64,000 nt of DNA from Sipunculus nudus (GCA_026874595.1 CM049314.1:28409729-28473728); one strand, 5' to 3'; numbered from the stretch's first letter, positions 12,558 through 24,540 are shown. A program made the numbers and translations. Notes: generated by a model not told the origin, from the sequence alone.

Positions 12558-14180
12558 AACATTTTATTATGGGGCAGCTATTATCTCCATATAGTGGGCA
12601 CCTCTGTAAAGTGGGCAGTTTGGATAAGTCCCAAGGGTACCCACATTATAGAGGTTCGACTGAATACCCCTCTAGTCAGGGTCCTTCATGGAAAGCTCTC
12701 CGGAGGTTCTTTGGGGAACCCTAAGCACTCTGTATGTAACCCTGATTATGAATTCCTCTGAGAACCCTACAGGAAGGCTCTTCCTGGAACCATTTTTTCA
12801 TTAAAGTGTTCTTGCAGGGTTATATATATATATATTAGATTATTTGTAAATATATTTTTATATATATCATATTCGTTCATTTTGCATTCGTACTAATTAA
12901 CGAGAGTGTGGTTTATGAATTACCAGAAATCAGAGTATTTGTTCTTTGTTTATTTATTCGGATTTAATTTTCTACAATAAATATATAATTCGCAAAATGG
13001 TTATATTGGATAAAGTTGCTACACAATGGGAATAATGGCTGGACAGATCAGGCAAAATATCAAAGTATCTGTTTTTTGTAAGGTTAAAGTTTGAAAGCAT
13101 TTCTAACTTCATTGTATCTTGGGAATTTGAAATGAAAACTTTTTTTAAGGGAACATATTTTTATTTAGTCGTAAAGATCCATATGATCCTATGGCTTGTT
13201 TCGTTCGAATCACTGAAGCCGACTGTTAATGCATTGTCATTTTCCTTTTACAACACTGGAAGATCTCTTTCTAATTCTACATAACCGGTTTTACTATGAA
13301 AAGGTATTCCTCATGGCTGCAAAGATTTTATGCACGTATTACCTATACTGTACTAGCGTGTTTATCCCCGGCTGGAATCCATGTTTAGTTAAAGTGTTCG
13401 TAAATTTGCGGGAACAGATTTATTTACTACATTAAGTCGTTAGAAAGTTCATCTCTAGACATAACATCAACATTATTCACAAGAATTATATATAAATATA
13501 AATCTCATATTCCATACATACCTCATATTTCTTCCCTTTTCTAATATATCGGGAGACCAAATACCGGTTGTTTCACTGTTGACCTCGAAGTTCATATACA
13601 CGGCGCATGTGCAGCCAAATTTCCGAGACAGCGGGTCACAAGACGGGTTCCATCTGGAATTCTGTTATAGGTTATGATCATGGCACGAACCAGATGGACT
13701 CTTTTACTGAGAAAATGGTTATAGAAAAACATGGTTCCAGATAGAAGCAATTAGGTTCTTAAAGAAACCATCAAGAACCCTTTTTTCTTAGAGTGTGGGT
13801 GCATAATGTGATGTTATCTGGTAGAATAAAGGGATGATTCTGGGTGCTTGTATATACGTATATGCGTGAAAAAAAAGTTCATATGTTTTTGTTTCTGAGG
13901 TGTTTCCACGTGACCATCATCGTATTATCGTGTGTCGTATATGTGAGAATATCGCCACTCATTGATTCAAGGTAAAATGACGTCATTTCACCATCTTTTT
14001 GTCAAGGCCTGCTCGAGCCACTGTACACATGTATAGTTCTGCCAGCTCACACATATACTCATACACGTGCATGGAAATACACCTATTTTTCACGCATATA
14101 CGCACATACGCATATACACGCACAAGAAAACACAACTTTAGGGAAAAATGATGATGCCAGGTAGAATTGTGGATCAACTT
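11919..14180. other. non-coding interval with short repeats
   Basis: (TA)n at 12519-12552. The stretch 12580-12780 holds a low-divergence block with GTGGGCA words and GAACCCT/GGTTC words. Similar GGTTCC/GAACCC words appear near 13720-13790. No gene seen. Confidence 0.4.
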
Positions 14181-14189
14181 ACATAGTCC

Positions 14190-14530
14190 TATAGTTATGT
14201 TATATTATTAATGTCTAAAATCTATAAACATAAAACAAAATTGATGCCAAAAAGGAGGCCCTAATTGAAACATTTGTGCATTATATAATTGCCTCTGCAG
14301 ACTTAAGCAGCTTTATCAATCCATCTCTCTGTCTATTTTTGAATATTTAACAATTATGAATACTATTTTTTACCTGTAAGCACTGTTGAATTATATTCGA
14401 TATCCGTTATGTATATGCTGAGTTGTTGAAACTCCATTATCAAGCCCCCGCCATTGAGTCATTGCACCTGTGCAGTAGGAACATGAATCTTATTACAACT
14501 CCGTAAAGGTTATTAAATAAAAAAGAAAAC
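14190..14530 (+). repeat. dispersed repeat copy (GTCATTGCACCTGTGCA family)
   Basis: It shares ordered words with the copies at 15590-16080, 16080-16560 and 33370-33700: AGGAGG..CTAAT, CATCTCTCTGT, GAATATTTA, AATTATGAA, CACTGTTG, CATTGAGTC and TTGCACCTGTGCA. No open frame of note. Confidence 0.65.
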
Positions 14531-15247
14531 AATAGTATATATATATACATATAAAATTTGCCAGGTTCATTGATATAGTTGTGAATAATCAATGTTTTTT
14601 TCCACTGGGTCGAATGTTCCATTACTCATATTGCAAATGTTTCACTTTGAAAAACAAATGAATGGTATATGAATAACACTTTACAACCTGAAAATTTATT
14701 TTAAGATCTGTAGTCAATCTGTTTGATGCTGATAAGCACCTTCGGCTGTAAAACAAACAAAATTCCTTATGTATTATCATAATACACAAAAATCAATGTA
14801 GGCAAATTACTACATATGTGAACACGCATATTAAGAGAAAATGGTATTATTCTGCCATCCGTTTTTAGGGGGGGGGGAGAACGACACCCACACATAGGCC
14901 CTAGTATAAGGTTAACAACATTTACCGCCAATTCTATTATCTCGCAGTAATAGTATAATGTTATCAGTGGTGGATCTAACACCAAATTTCTGGGGCTATG
15001 TGGGACAAATGATATCAATGAATCACGACTGCTTGCCCAGTGTGCACGGGTAGAGGGAGAGGCGTGCGAGGACTGCCCCCCCCCCCTACTGCGTTGTAGA
15101 AATTATTTAATAAAAACATATGCAGCATGGAAGCAATCTCAGAACACGGAATACTATTATACTATTTCAGAAACCAACAAGAAGTAAAAATGTTTTCTTA
15201 AAAAATTCTCTAAAACCTGCATGAATTTTAAGCTAAGCTGATTACAA
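14531..15247. other. non-coding interval
   Basis: Contains poly(G) at 14868-14877 and poly(C) at 15076-15086. Nothing else recognised. Confidence 0.45.
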
Positions 15248-15435
15248 ATTAGCTGAGCTATATTTATGGTCCATAGTCAGTCGTCTGTTTGTCTCACTGG
15301 TATGTTTTGAAACCGTTAGACCTACGAATACGAAATAAAAATTCTGCACGCTGTTAAATGTCCCCAAATCTCCTATCAAACCATAAATTGGGTTATTGTG
15401 ACTTCGGCCCTTCGAGATATTAAGGAAAACCTCAG
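15248..15435 (+). repeat. end of a dispersed AGCTGAGCTAT repeat
   Basis: It shares the order AGCTGAGCTAT, GGTCCAT, GTCTGT, GTTAGACCTACGAAT, CTGTTA..TGTC, GGTTATTGTGACTTC and GATATTAAGGAAAACCTCA with the copy at 24561-24765. Related inverted ends occur at 43.7, 46.2, 47.7 and 53.2 kb. Confidence 0.65.
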
Positions 15436-15589
15436 TTGTCAATAGCATTCTATTATCACATTATTGTATGAACTGTATTTCCCCAATGGTAATGCTGTTT
15501 CCACTTCAAAATACAAAACGATTAGTGAAATAGTGATCCATATAATGCCATGTTGAGGTTATGTATCATTTTTAAAGAAATCGATTTTC

Positions 15590-16560
15590 GTTTATATATG
15601 TTCAACAAATTTAAAATATTCAAACCCATACGTAGAATTGTGAATTTTTGAAGATTTATAACTTTTAAGATATTAATTAATTTGCCAATTTATACCAGAT
15701 ATTTTTGTGGTAAAAATAAATACACTGTATGCGTAATGTTTTGTTATCTAACAGATAGTTGATGGTTCAATATTGAATTGTGAATCTACAGAAATTCAGA
15801 TATATACGTCATATTTGAAATGTATACAAACTATAAACTTAAAAAAAATATATAATAAAAATGAGGATCTAATGTAACAATTATTCATTATCCCTACCTT
15901 ATTTAAATGCATACTATTTTAACGGGTTTGTTTTGTCCTGTATGTACATGCAGAGGTGTTGCTATTCCAACGATTCCCCCCTCCCCTGTCATTGAGTCCT
16001 TGCACCGTGGACTGGCACATAAATTCAATTGCAGATGTATAAATGTGTCCAACATTAATATAAGAAAAACAAGTAGGATATAAATGAAACCTATATTCTA
16101 TCCTCAGGAGGACGGGAAATAAGGGATCAGTTTGGTCTGTCGATCTCTCTTGTTATCCTTGAATATTTATTAATTATGAACTTTTTTTGAAGGGCACGTT
16201 TGATTTTAACTATTTAAGTCTTTATTTTTGGAGAACTTATATATATTCAGATGTGTAATATTGCAAATGTAAACAATTTTTAAAATTGAAAACAATTAGA
16301 TTTAATAGAAAGATAGGATCTTATGTAATTTTTTATTCATTATTTACCTTCCAAACAGAACAGGAGACAAAGTGATAAAGAAGATATTTAAAAAAAATAT
16401 TTAGCAACTGCGCATTCAGCAATTCCTGTTAGCACTGTTTAATTTATTTTCATATCCTACATGTTTATGCAGAAATACTGTTACTTCCATCACCCCCCCC
16501 CCCCCCCCCCAATCATAACTTTGCACCTGTTCACTGGTGGCATGAAGTTATTATAGCAAC
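15590..16560 (+). repeat. two neighbouring copies of the GTCATTGAGTCCTTGCAC family
   Basis: Copy 1 (about 15590-16080) and copy 2 (about 16080-16560) each run through a TTCAGATRTRTA..ATTGCAAATG-like start, GGATCTAATGTA/GGATCTTATGTA, TATTCATTAT, a TGCAGA..TGTT word, a C-rich run (16493-16510 in copy 2) and a TTGCACC..G..CACTGG end. The unit is about 480 bp. A further copy is at 33370-33700 and a partial one at 35090-35200. Confidence 0.65.
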
Positions 16561-17563
16561 GATAAGCATTTTATAAAATTGAAAAAAAAATATTCCTTAC
16601 TTATCTATGCAAACATAGAAAATTAAACCACCATGTACTATTTTACCTTTTTGTCTCAGATATTATCTCCATTTTTTATTATTTTAGACTTTACTTTCAA
16701 GGTCAACTTCAGTTAAGAACCCTGGCCGAATGGTCCCGTGTTTCTTTAAATTTCAATCTCCTTACAATAATTGACATTAAATTACTTGTGCTCTGATTAT
16801 ATATCTTTCTACTATAACATAAATTTTAAATGTAAAAAGCACCTGATTTATTGAAAGGATTTTCTTAATTGGAAACCATCCATGCAATACTTTGTTTCAA
16901 TTTTAATGGTCGCTTGATAACACCATTTGATTTCATCCAATCTACAATGTAAAATTCATTTTTTTGTTCAAAAACATGAACTCTTTTCCTGAAGTACTGG
17001 CATTATTATTTTCCCCCAGGTTTGTCAATTAAGGTTTTTAAGTATATAAATAACCGTCCACTGCAGCCGGGTATCATACATTTTATTGTATCGTGGATAC
17101 ATATGACTGAATAGTATAAACATTACACACATTACTGCAGGGGTTTTGTTTAAGCACATTCAGTTTTTAATAGTCAACTAGTCCACTAGTGCATTTAGGT
17201 TTCCGAGGCAATTACACTGATTTAAGCAACAAATTTATTCCAACAAGAATTTGGTATTTTCATTAGTAAGCACCTTGACTAATTTATCTTGAGCCCAGTT
17301 CTGATTTTCTGGTTGTGAATATGATTTTTATTTTTATAATTCCATTAAAAGAGGAAAGAAAGGCTATATATTTCTCATAGAAATAATCATTAATCTCGAA
17401 GCTTTCAATGGCTTTGCAACCATGGTTGAACAACGAGAATGCACTCCAAGATATTAATATTTTTCCTGATCGTAGATGTACGATCAGTTCTGAAAATCAC
17501 ACTGTAATACAGTCGTTAATGCAAGTGTTTCTTAGAATGTTTCTAATTCTGCAGTGGCTTTAC
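16561..17563. other. non-coding interval downstream of the LRR-Ig gene
   Basis: No gene recognised. The small open frame at 17408-17620 (plus) is antisense to the 3' end of the LRR-Ig gene and is not called. Confidence 0.5.
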
Positions 17564-17569
17564 TTTATT
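17564..17569 (-). terminator. polyadenylation signal AATAAA of the LRR-Ig gene
   Basis: TTTATT on the plus strand reads AATAAA on the minus strand, about 40 bases after the stop codon of the gene ending at 17609. Spacing fits a compact 3' UTR. Confidence 0.5.
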
Positions 17570-17608
17570 TATGATTCTCGAAGGATCCCCAGATGGAAGC
17601 CCATCCAA

Positions 17609-18916
17609 CTATGCGTTTGAACAAAGGTTACAACTGAGAATCAGGGCGGCCGAAGCAAAAAACAGTAAAAATACACCGGATGGACAAAACACAATATCCT
17701 GAATGGTGACTCTGGTTTCCTCAGTACTGCTCCTTGTACTCTCATTCTCGTGACCAGAAACCAAAAGAGTGACATTGAGCTCTTCCTTTGTTATATTATT
17801 CCGAGATACGCACGTGTAATTGCCGTGAGCAGATTCTTCAAATCTTGACAAATAGGTGAACCCAGATTCATCCACATCTGGATTTACGGACCATTCTTTC
17901 TTTCCAGATTTGTGTAATTCCAGAACAGGAGCAGGGTTAGCGAATCCCCAACAGTTAATGTGAGTGCCGTTATAGTCAAGATGTGGAGCAGAGATATTGC
18001 AAAAGCCAAAAATATCAATCAAGTCCAAGGGCATTGGCAGGTTGTTTTCCTCTACACTGGATGTATCAATCACAGTTAGATTTTTACACCCATAGTAACT
18101 GTAACTGATGTTCACGTCTGGTATTAACTGTCCGAGGTGGGTGGGAGAAGAACATTTAAACTGCATCCTACAATTATCCGAGTTATAAAAGGTGTTGTTT
18201 GTAACTAAACAACCACAATGAATGTCATTTTCCATTAAGGTTATGGTCGCATTACATGACTGAAAATAGGGGAGATCATCCAGTTTGTTCGCTGTGAGAT
18301 CAAGCCAATCAAGAGTTTCCGGTAAGATGGCGTTCCTTTCTATCTTCATTATATGATTATGTGAGAGACGCAGTGTGACTAGTCTTGAGATAACGGTGAA
18401 ACGATCTGACATGAAAGCACTTATATGATTGTGACTCAGATCTAAATACTGCAGATTTACCAATCCTGTGAATGTATGAATCTGTAGGTTTGCGAGATTA
18501 TTGTGGCTCAAGGTCAGAATTCTCAAGATTGACAGATTTAGGAAAGCCTCGGTCCCGATATCTGCAATTTTGTTATTATCTATGTACAATTCCTCAAGTT
18601 CACCCAGGTTTAAAAAATGATGCTTAGTAATTCTCGCGATGTAGTTGTATGACATGTACAAGTATCTCGCCGCCATATCCTCAGGAAAGGCACTGATCCC
18701 AAGTGAGCGCACATTACACTCTGACAGGTTTAATGTCTTCATGACAGTCAAATCCTCAAGTATTTCAGAATGAAGTGTCCCGGTCCATGAACTCGATTTA
18801 TTTAAAATGCAATATCCAACAGGTTTACATGCATTTGAGTTACCAAAATGTAGAAAATGTTGTAAAATAAAACATACAGTGGAAAGCACTTTGTGAATGA
18901 TCTTCCTTGTTTCCAT
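17609..18916 (-). CDS. LRR-Ig cell-surface protein, single exon, intact
   Basis: 435 aa and unbroken. A hydrophobic signal peptide occupies about residues 1-29, then an LRR N-cap (C30, C36). About six to seven leucine-rich repeats run from 55 to 216, for example YLDLSHNHIS and TLRLSHNHIM. The LRR C-cap has cysteines at 234, 236, 249 and 255. One Ig domain (about 303-385) pairs C322 with C369 in GNYTCVSRNN. About ten Asn-X-Ser/Thr sites follow the pattern of a heavily glycosylated ectodomain. The C-terminus is hydrophobic (412-428) with only a few residues after it, so it is either a transmembrane segment with almost no cytoplasmic tail or a GPI-anchor signal. The start sits in a strong Kozak context (GCCATGG). 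Proteins of this build in invertebrates act in adhesion, signalling or immunity; which applies here is unknown. Three broken relatives lie in this window. Confidence 0.92.
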   Translation of the reverse strand: METRKIIHKVLSTVCFILQHFLHFGNSNACKPVGYCILNKSSSWTGTLHSEILEDLTVMKTLNLSECNVRSLGISAFPEDMAARYLYMSYNYIARITKHHFLNLGELEELYIDNNKIADIGTEAFLNLSILRILTLSHNNLANLQIHTFTGLVNLQYLDLSHNHISAFMSDRFTVISRLVTLRLSHNHIMKIERNAILPETLDWLDLTANKLDDLPYFQSCNATITLMENDIHCGCLVTNNTFYNSDNCRMQFKCSSPTHLGQLIPDVNISYSYYGCKNLTVIDTSSVEENNLPMPLDLIDIFGFCNISAPHLDYNGTHINCWGFANPAPVLELHKSGKKEWSVNPDVDESGFTYLSRFEESAHGNYTCVSRNNITKEELNVTLLVSGHENESTRSSTEETRVTIQDIVFCPSGVFLLFFASAALILSCNLCSNA

Positions 18917-20817
18917 GGCGAGCTGTTATGAATCAACTGGCAAAAATATCAGGCCGCCAAGTGTACTGGATGTTTACCGCTTGTTTAGGACCGCATCTAT
19001 TTCAGATATAGCCGCAAAACCAGGAAGTGTTGGTATATATTTAGCCCGTTGGTGTATATTGCAAACTCTCTGTCGATATTTATGCAATTTACCTTGTAGT
19101 TGTTCTGTGTTTTATTTAGGTCAGCTGACAGAAAGTGATTGCGCTCACTCTTTGTCCATAGTATCTATGGCTTTCTGTCTGTTCGGCAGTCCCTTAACAA
19201 GGCACCATTTGAGTTACTGAGAACACATCCTGTACATATATTGCATACTGAGTACATCACTACGACATATATTCCTTGAGTTAAAGAAAACTTAGGTTAC
19301 AGCATCTCATAATTTGAGAATCTTGTTAATAAAAATATTCACAAAAGTACTCTGGAGCAAAGGACAGATTGGAGACTAATCGAAAAAAAAATATTTAAAA
19401 CTGAAATGAATTCGAATATTTGGAGGTTGATTTTGTTCAACATGGAACCCATGACATTTTAAATCTTGTATATTTGTTCCTCTCATTTGATATACCAGTT
19501 GTGTCAATGGTTCCCTAGAGAAGTAACATTCGTGCGCTTTGAAAAATAAGTTCTAATCATATTTATGCACAATCTGAACAAAATTGGTACAACCAGTTCT
19601 TGAAACATGTTTATGGTCTCGTGTACTGTAAAAACGAGCATTTAAAGTGATCAATAGGATTCAGATAGGATCTACAAAAATAACCTTTTTCTATAGGCTA
19701 AACCCTGTCAAATTTGGTTAAAGAAGGTAAAAGATAAAGGTAATTTTTGCGTGGTCCCTAGTGTGTCACATTGACATACATAAAATAGGAACTATCAGGT
19801 CCTGATTCAAAATTCCCCGCACGAGCAACAAGAACTAAGACGACTCCACAACTCGTTTACCAGCAGGATGATAACACAGGTAAAAAAGCATGTACGAAAA
19901 AAAACTGAAAGAAGCAGGAACACAAAACCGGGTAACCGGAAACTGGTTTTTCCTCCACATCCTTCCTTTTTTTAAGTAGAGACATTACTGCTTAAATAAA
20001 TCAACTAAATTACTTTGACGTAATCAAAAGATAATTTAGCTAACCTTAGAAAACAAAGCTGGTTGAATCTTCGCTGTGACCACTAGACTCGCAGTGATCA
20101 GAGTCCAGTGTACGCACATTACAGTCTAGGTGATTCCGAGTAATGTAACAAATACAGATGTATATCAAATAAGATACCCTCTTTGATATCAGACTTACAC
20201 AATAATTTTCATGTGTTAGTTATATGGCAATTCAAACGGCTGCAAGACTTGAAGGTTGATTTGCGGCGTCACCATCAGGTGTCGCTGGTTGTGCAATAGA
20301 TCTTTTCGGTTCCACTCTGAGAAGTAAAATATCGTGTTCTCACAATGGAACACCTTAAGGCCCTTGTGTACGCGATGGCGGCGGTATTAACCATCGTTCT
20401 GGTCTTCAATGCGGTGTAATTACTATCAAACCACTTTCCTAGTATCAATCTCTTCCCACTTAGAAGTTAAATATATGGTCTGACCGGAACACAATTTTGG
20501 CAAAATTCTTGACCTTTTATCATAATACATCTTCACACTAGCCTTATGCTTTGCCCGTTTAACATTTGCATTGTCGTTTTGTGTATGTTTCTATTGCAGC
20601 ATTAGAATGAGCCATCGGGTTGGTTCATTGTCTTATCAAAGGGAGTTTCTCAGTTCAAGCAGTGCTTCTGCTTCCTCTTTGCCATCAGCTATGGTTTTAA
20701 CATAATGTGCTTCACTACCTTAACACCTACCTAATCATTTCCATTGGCACAGTGATGTTCTTGCGATGGCATCCCATGTGATGATTCCTTATTTGTTCAC
20801 GAACTGCTATAATTCAT
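18917..20817. other. non-coding interval, includes upstream region of the LRR-Ig gene
   Basis: The promoter of the minus-strand LRR-Ig gene must lie at the left of this interval, but no TATA box at a convincing distance was identified. The open frame 18897-19220 (plus) overlaps the gene start in antisense and has no domain. Nothing else recognised. Confidence 0.45.
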
Positions 20818-22394
20818 TGTAACCCCTAGACAAAGTCGAGATACTATGATTTCATGACGGACCCGCCGCCGCAGAAAAATCTTGTGAGCAAGATAACTAA
20901 AAAATTATTTCATGGATCTTTATCAAACTTTACATGTGTATATATATAGATAAGAGGACGAAGCATATTTAGAATAGGGTCATGACCTTTCCTAGGAGAG
21001 CGACTTTGAATAGGTCCATTTTTGCTGAAAATCACACTTATTCTAACATATCTCAAGAACGCCTAATGGATTGGTCGAAAAATTCAAGCTGACCGATATC
21101 TTGGATAGCCTTGTGATGTGCCGGAAACTGAAGGCCCCACCTATAATCCTTTCCTTATTTTCTCGCCTTTAATACCCCCATACTTGCCCCCTTAAGTAAA
21201 AAACTAATTGACACATTTCTTTTATATTATGAACATGTAGAGAGAGGGTTATGGGATGAGGTCTATTTAAATTTTGGTCATGACCTTTACCAAGAGAGTG
21301 GCCTTGACCTTGAATATTCCATATTTGGTGAAAATCACACAGCTCTTATGATATCTCTAGTGTTGATACCCATATTGATTTCAAACGCGACTTATATATG
21401 GCCCAAAATTAAATTAAGAATCCAAAAGGTTCTACGGTCATAAGTGCAAAGTTCAAGGTGATAGGACACATCTTTAAAGATATTTTGGATGCATTTTAGG
21501 CCAAACTTTTCATCCCAGATCTTTCTTCTTGAACATATAGCTCACCTGCCAATAGTGGATGATCCATACCAATTTTCAGGTCACCAGGTCAAAGGTGAAG
21601 GTCACAGGAGCCATCTGTAAAAAAATAGTTTCTCCAAAATAATTCCAACTTTTATTGAAGTATGGATTTCAAACTTGACATAAATGTCCCATTAAGAAAA
21701 CAAGATCCCAATTAATATGGGGTCATGAGGTCAAAGGTCAAGGTCACAGGACAAATCTTTAAAAGGAGTGTGGATGCATTGAAAGCCAAACTTTTCATCC
21801 CAGTACTTTCACATATAGCTAACCTACCAATAAAGATGGCTCCATACCAATTTTGGGGTTACAAGGCCAAAGGTGAAGGTCACAGGAGCCATCTGTCCAA
21901 AAATTTATTCTCTGATGATAACTCCAGCTAGGATTGATACATGGGTTTCAAACTTGACTTATATATAGCCCGTCGATAAAGCAAGAATCCTATTGATTTT
22001 GGAGTCATTAGGTCAATGATCAAGGTTACAAAACCCACATATATTAAAGATTATGGATTCATTTTCAACAAAACGTCATCTCAGGCCTTCCCCCTTGCAA
22101 ATAGAGTTCACCTGCCAATGGGCGAAGATTCCTATCACTTTCGGTGTAACAAGGTCAAAGGTCAATCTGACACAGGATATTGGTCAGCCCCATAATTTTG
22201 AAGGACTGCATCTGTTTCCTTCAAATTTGACACAACAATCTCCACCAAGCTGTCGACAAGTTCAAACATTTCGGACATTGCTACTGCTATGTGTCAATGT
22301 ATACTTCAGAAGAATGAGTGCCTATTTTAAAAGGGGGAATGCTTTATTTGTCTGGGGATACTACGGCATCATCAATGCCAGAAATTTCTAGGTT
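20818..22394 (+). mobile_element. 1.5-kb dispersed element with CCCCAGACAA-type ends, copy 1
   Basis: The left end TGTAACCCCTAGACAAAGTC (20818-20837) matches copy 2 at 25651. The right end TTGTCTGGGGATAC (22348-22361) is its near inverse and is followed by a tail ending GAAATTTCTAG. The first half repeats a module of about 300 bp containing GACCTT..CTAGGAGAG..GACTTTGA and GTGATGTGCCGGAAACT. The second half (about 21400-22190) is an array of about six 140-147-bp units. No protein is encoded. It may be a non-autonomous DNA element, but the tail beyond the inverted ends means the true termini are uncertain. Confidence 0.75.
21400..22190 (+). repeat. array of about six 144-bp units carrying AGGTCA-type words
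   Basis: Units are marked by AGTTCAAGGTGATAGGACA (21445), AGGTCAAAGGTGAAGGTCAC (21587), AGGTCAAAGGTCAAGGTCAC (21729), AGGCCAAAGGTGAAGGTCAC (21868), AGGTCAATGATCAAGGT (22011) and AGGTCAAAGGTCAATCTGAC (22152). Alternate units resemble each other more (CACAGGAGCCATCTGT versus CACAGGACAAATCTTT), giving a higher-order period of about 285 bp. Confidence 0.75.
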
Positions 22395-22884
22395 GAAGTA
22401 AAATGTGAGCCTTGATCGCTCACAACACAAATACGAATATGGAATACAAATCACACAAATTGCTTCTTAAGTACATCCTTGACTGCAAATACTGTTGAGG
22501 ATGGCATGAAATCCACTTTTATGAAATTTGAGTTGAAGTCAGCTGTAAGGCCAAAAAAATAAATAAAAGGTATGGTTCTCAGGCACCGCCCGCATCAAAT
22601 TTGACAACCCCCCCCCCCCCCACATAGAACATTTTTATTTTGATTTTCAACTTTCACGGAGAAAAAAATCAATTTTGTTTAGATTTCCTTTGTTATGTAG
22701 TGCTTTTACCTGTTTAGCAAAAACAAAAACCTGTCATTTCTTGCTTTTTGCCGGTCATATGACATTTATCGAAACATGCGAAAAAATGTCAAAAAAAAAA
22801 TCCCGCCCGCCCGCAGTGATTTCTGAGAAAATGCCTGAGAACCATACCTTTATATTTTTTTTGACCTTACAAGGTAAGTACGAC
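22395..22884. other. non-coding interval
   Basis: Contains a poly(C) run at 22609-22620. Two GAGAACCATACCTTT-type words (22566-22580 inverted, 22837-22852) bracket it and may be inverted ends of a small element of about 290 bp. No gene. Confidence 0.35.
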
Positions 22885-23935
22885 CTTTGATCTAAAAAGA
22901 ATAGAAGCGGCGATATTGTCTCATTGACCCTTCCCCATCGTGTAGAGGGGTATCTTTCTGCTTAGTTGGTCTTAATTGTTCACACGGCTTACAATACTTG
23001 ACTAACCTCTTTATTTCCTGAATTTCCCCTTCCAGAAAATTACTCCTCTTGCTCTTCGCACCATACCATAGTAACAAAGGTGTGTTAAATGAGGACTTTT
23101 TTTCATCTCACCACTATGAAATTTAGGAACTAGAATAGCATGTCCTTTTAGGATTATACCATCTTTACAGCTCACAGTGTCTCTCAGATCACAATTTGGC
23201 CTCACCTGGAGCATCATCTTTACAGCGAGGCCATCTTTTCATGATCAAAGATAGCAACGTTCGGAGACACTCATCTCTGCTTGTTGCATCCTTCACTGCT
23301 TGCAGTCTAACATCTGGCATGAATTCAAATATGTTGATGTTAATAATCCGGGGCCTCCTTGGTTACCTGGATAGGTTTTGCTTAAAGTATCTGTATTACA
23401 AGTTTGGACCCTAGCGATATATTCTCATCATCAATGACCAGCCATAGAGATTTCTTGGTGATTCACGCTAACAGTTTGTGTTCATTTTGTACAAAGACTC
23501 TGCGACCTTATGGGTATTGGTCAAATCTCTCTAAACCAAACACCACCGCAAGAAACTCCTTCATCTCTGCCCAGTTTTGTTCAACGAAGTGAGTGTACGT
23601 GGGACATATTGCACAGGCCTTACATTCTGTACATTCTTGGTTTAGCGGTTGTGGGTCCATACATATAAAAAAAGTCCAGTCGGTTTGGGTACGACTGCCG
23701 TCTGGCTGACCCAGCTGGTCAGCTATGTGACTGGGACAATTATGCCACGTTGAACATCCATATCCAACACCATATCGACTCTGACCTGTTCTCGACGAGA
23801 TCTTGTCAGCAAAAATGTTGTCATCCGCATAACCCCATATCGATTCTGATCTGTTTTTGACGAGATCTTGTCAGCAAAATGTTGTTATCCGCATGATCCC
23901 ATATCGATTCTGACTTGTTTTCAACGAGATCACCC
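22885..23935 (-). pseudogene. Ty3/gypsy pol fragment: RT piece, RNase H, integrase zinc finger (broken)
   Basis: Read right to left. A tandem-repeat-bearing stretch (23770-23930) leads to RGIIVPVT and WVSQTAVVPKPTG (about 23680-23750), which match the start of the RT palm. The DP-PLNQ word follows about 30 bases later in another frame. Directly after comes RNase H, EMKEFLAVVFGLERFDQYP (about 23510-23560) with GRR-F-Q-EHK. The central RT including its catalytic motif is missing. After about 250 more bases come DGIILKGHAILVPK and MVRRARGVIFWKG (23011-23217) and VKYCKPCEQLRP (22892-23077), the HHCC zinc finger region of integrase. Stops and frameshifts occur throughout. It is a dead internal-deletion copy, different in sequence from the element at the left edge. 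Confidence 0.8.
23770..23930. repeat. 64-65-bp tandem repeat, 2.5 copies, inside the gypsy fragment
   Basis: CCATATCGA starts at 23770, 23835 and 23899. Each is followed by CTCTGAC/TTCTGAT, CGACGAGATCTTGTCAGCAA and TGTTGTTATCCGCAT-like words, and the third copy is cut short. It lies at the upstream border of the RT piece. Confidence 0.85.
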
Positions 23936-24350
23936 TAGGTACTACAATAAACTTAAGAAGTGTTGGTCCGAGTATTGAACCTTGTTGTAAGGAATATTCA
24001 ATAACAACTAAGGGTGAATGTTATCATTTATCTGAATGGTAAACTTCCTATTATTTTGATATGTTGATAACTGAAGGAGTAAATTTTGCACATGGGTCAA
24101 ATATTGTCGTAATTCTTTCAATTGTGTCATAGAAAAATATTGCAAAATGAGACGGCGATTTCTTAAACTTCTCCTTTAGGCCTCGAAGTATCCCTAGATG
24201 TCCCAGTTAATTTGTCAAGAGTGGAGAACAGATATTACATATTTGAATCTGGGTTTAAAATTAGCCTTCACTGGAAACATAACACCTGATATTGTAAAAG
24301 CATATACGTAATTATAATATATATATATGATGTGTCATACAGACAATAAA
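23936..24350. other. non-coding interval
   Basis: No gene or repeat recognised. Confidence 0.4.
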
Positions 24351-24359
24351 TGGTATATA

Positions 24360-24540
24360 TCATTCTTTCCTTCCTTCTTTCACTCATTCTTTCACTCTTT
24401 CTTTCATTATTTCACTCTTTCCTTCATCCTTTATTTCTCACTCTTTCTTTCCCTCTTTCTTTCTCACATTTTTTTTTCTCTATTTTATTTCCTCCTCACT
24501 CTCACTGCCTCACTCTTATACTCTCTCTCTCTCCTTCTGG
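24360..24540 (+). repeat. polypyrimidine microsatellite (CTTT/CTTC-rich)
   Basis: Long run of TTTC, TTCC and CTCT words on the plus strand. The two overlapping open frames here are translations of this low-complexity DNA. Confidence 0.9.

Noticed and set aside
18897-19220. 107-codon open frame upstream of and antisense to the LRR-Ig gene
   Set aside because: No domain, overlaps the start of a well-supported gene, no independent evidence.
20345-20419. Short hydrophobic open frame (about 24 codons)
   Set aside because: Too short and without context; could be chance.
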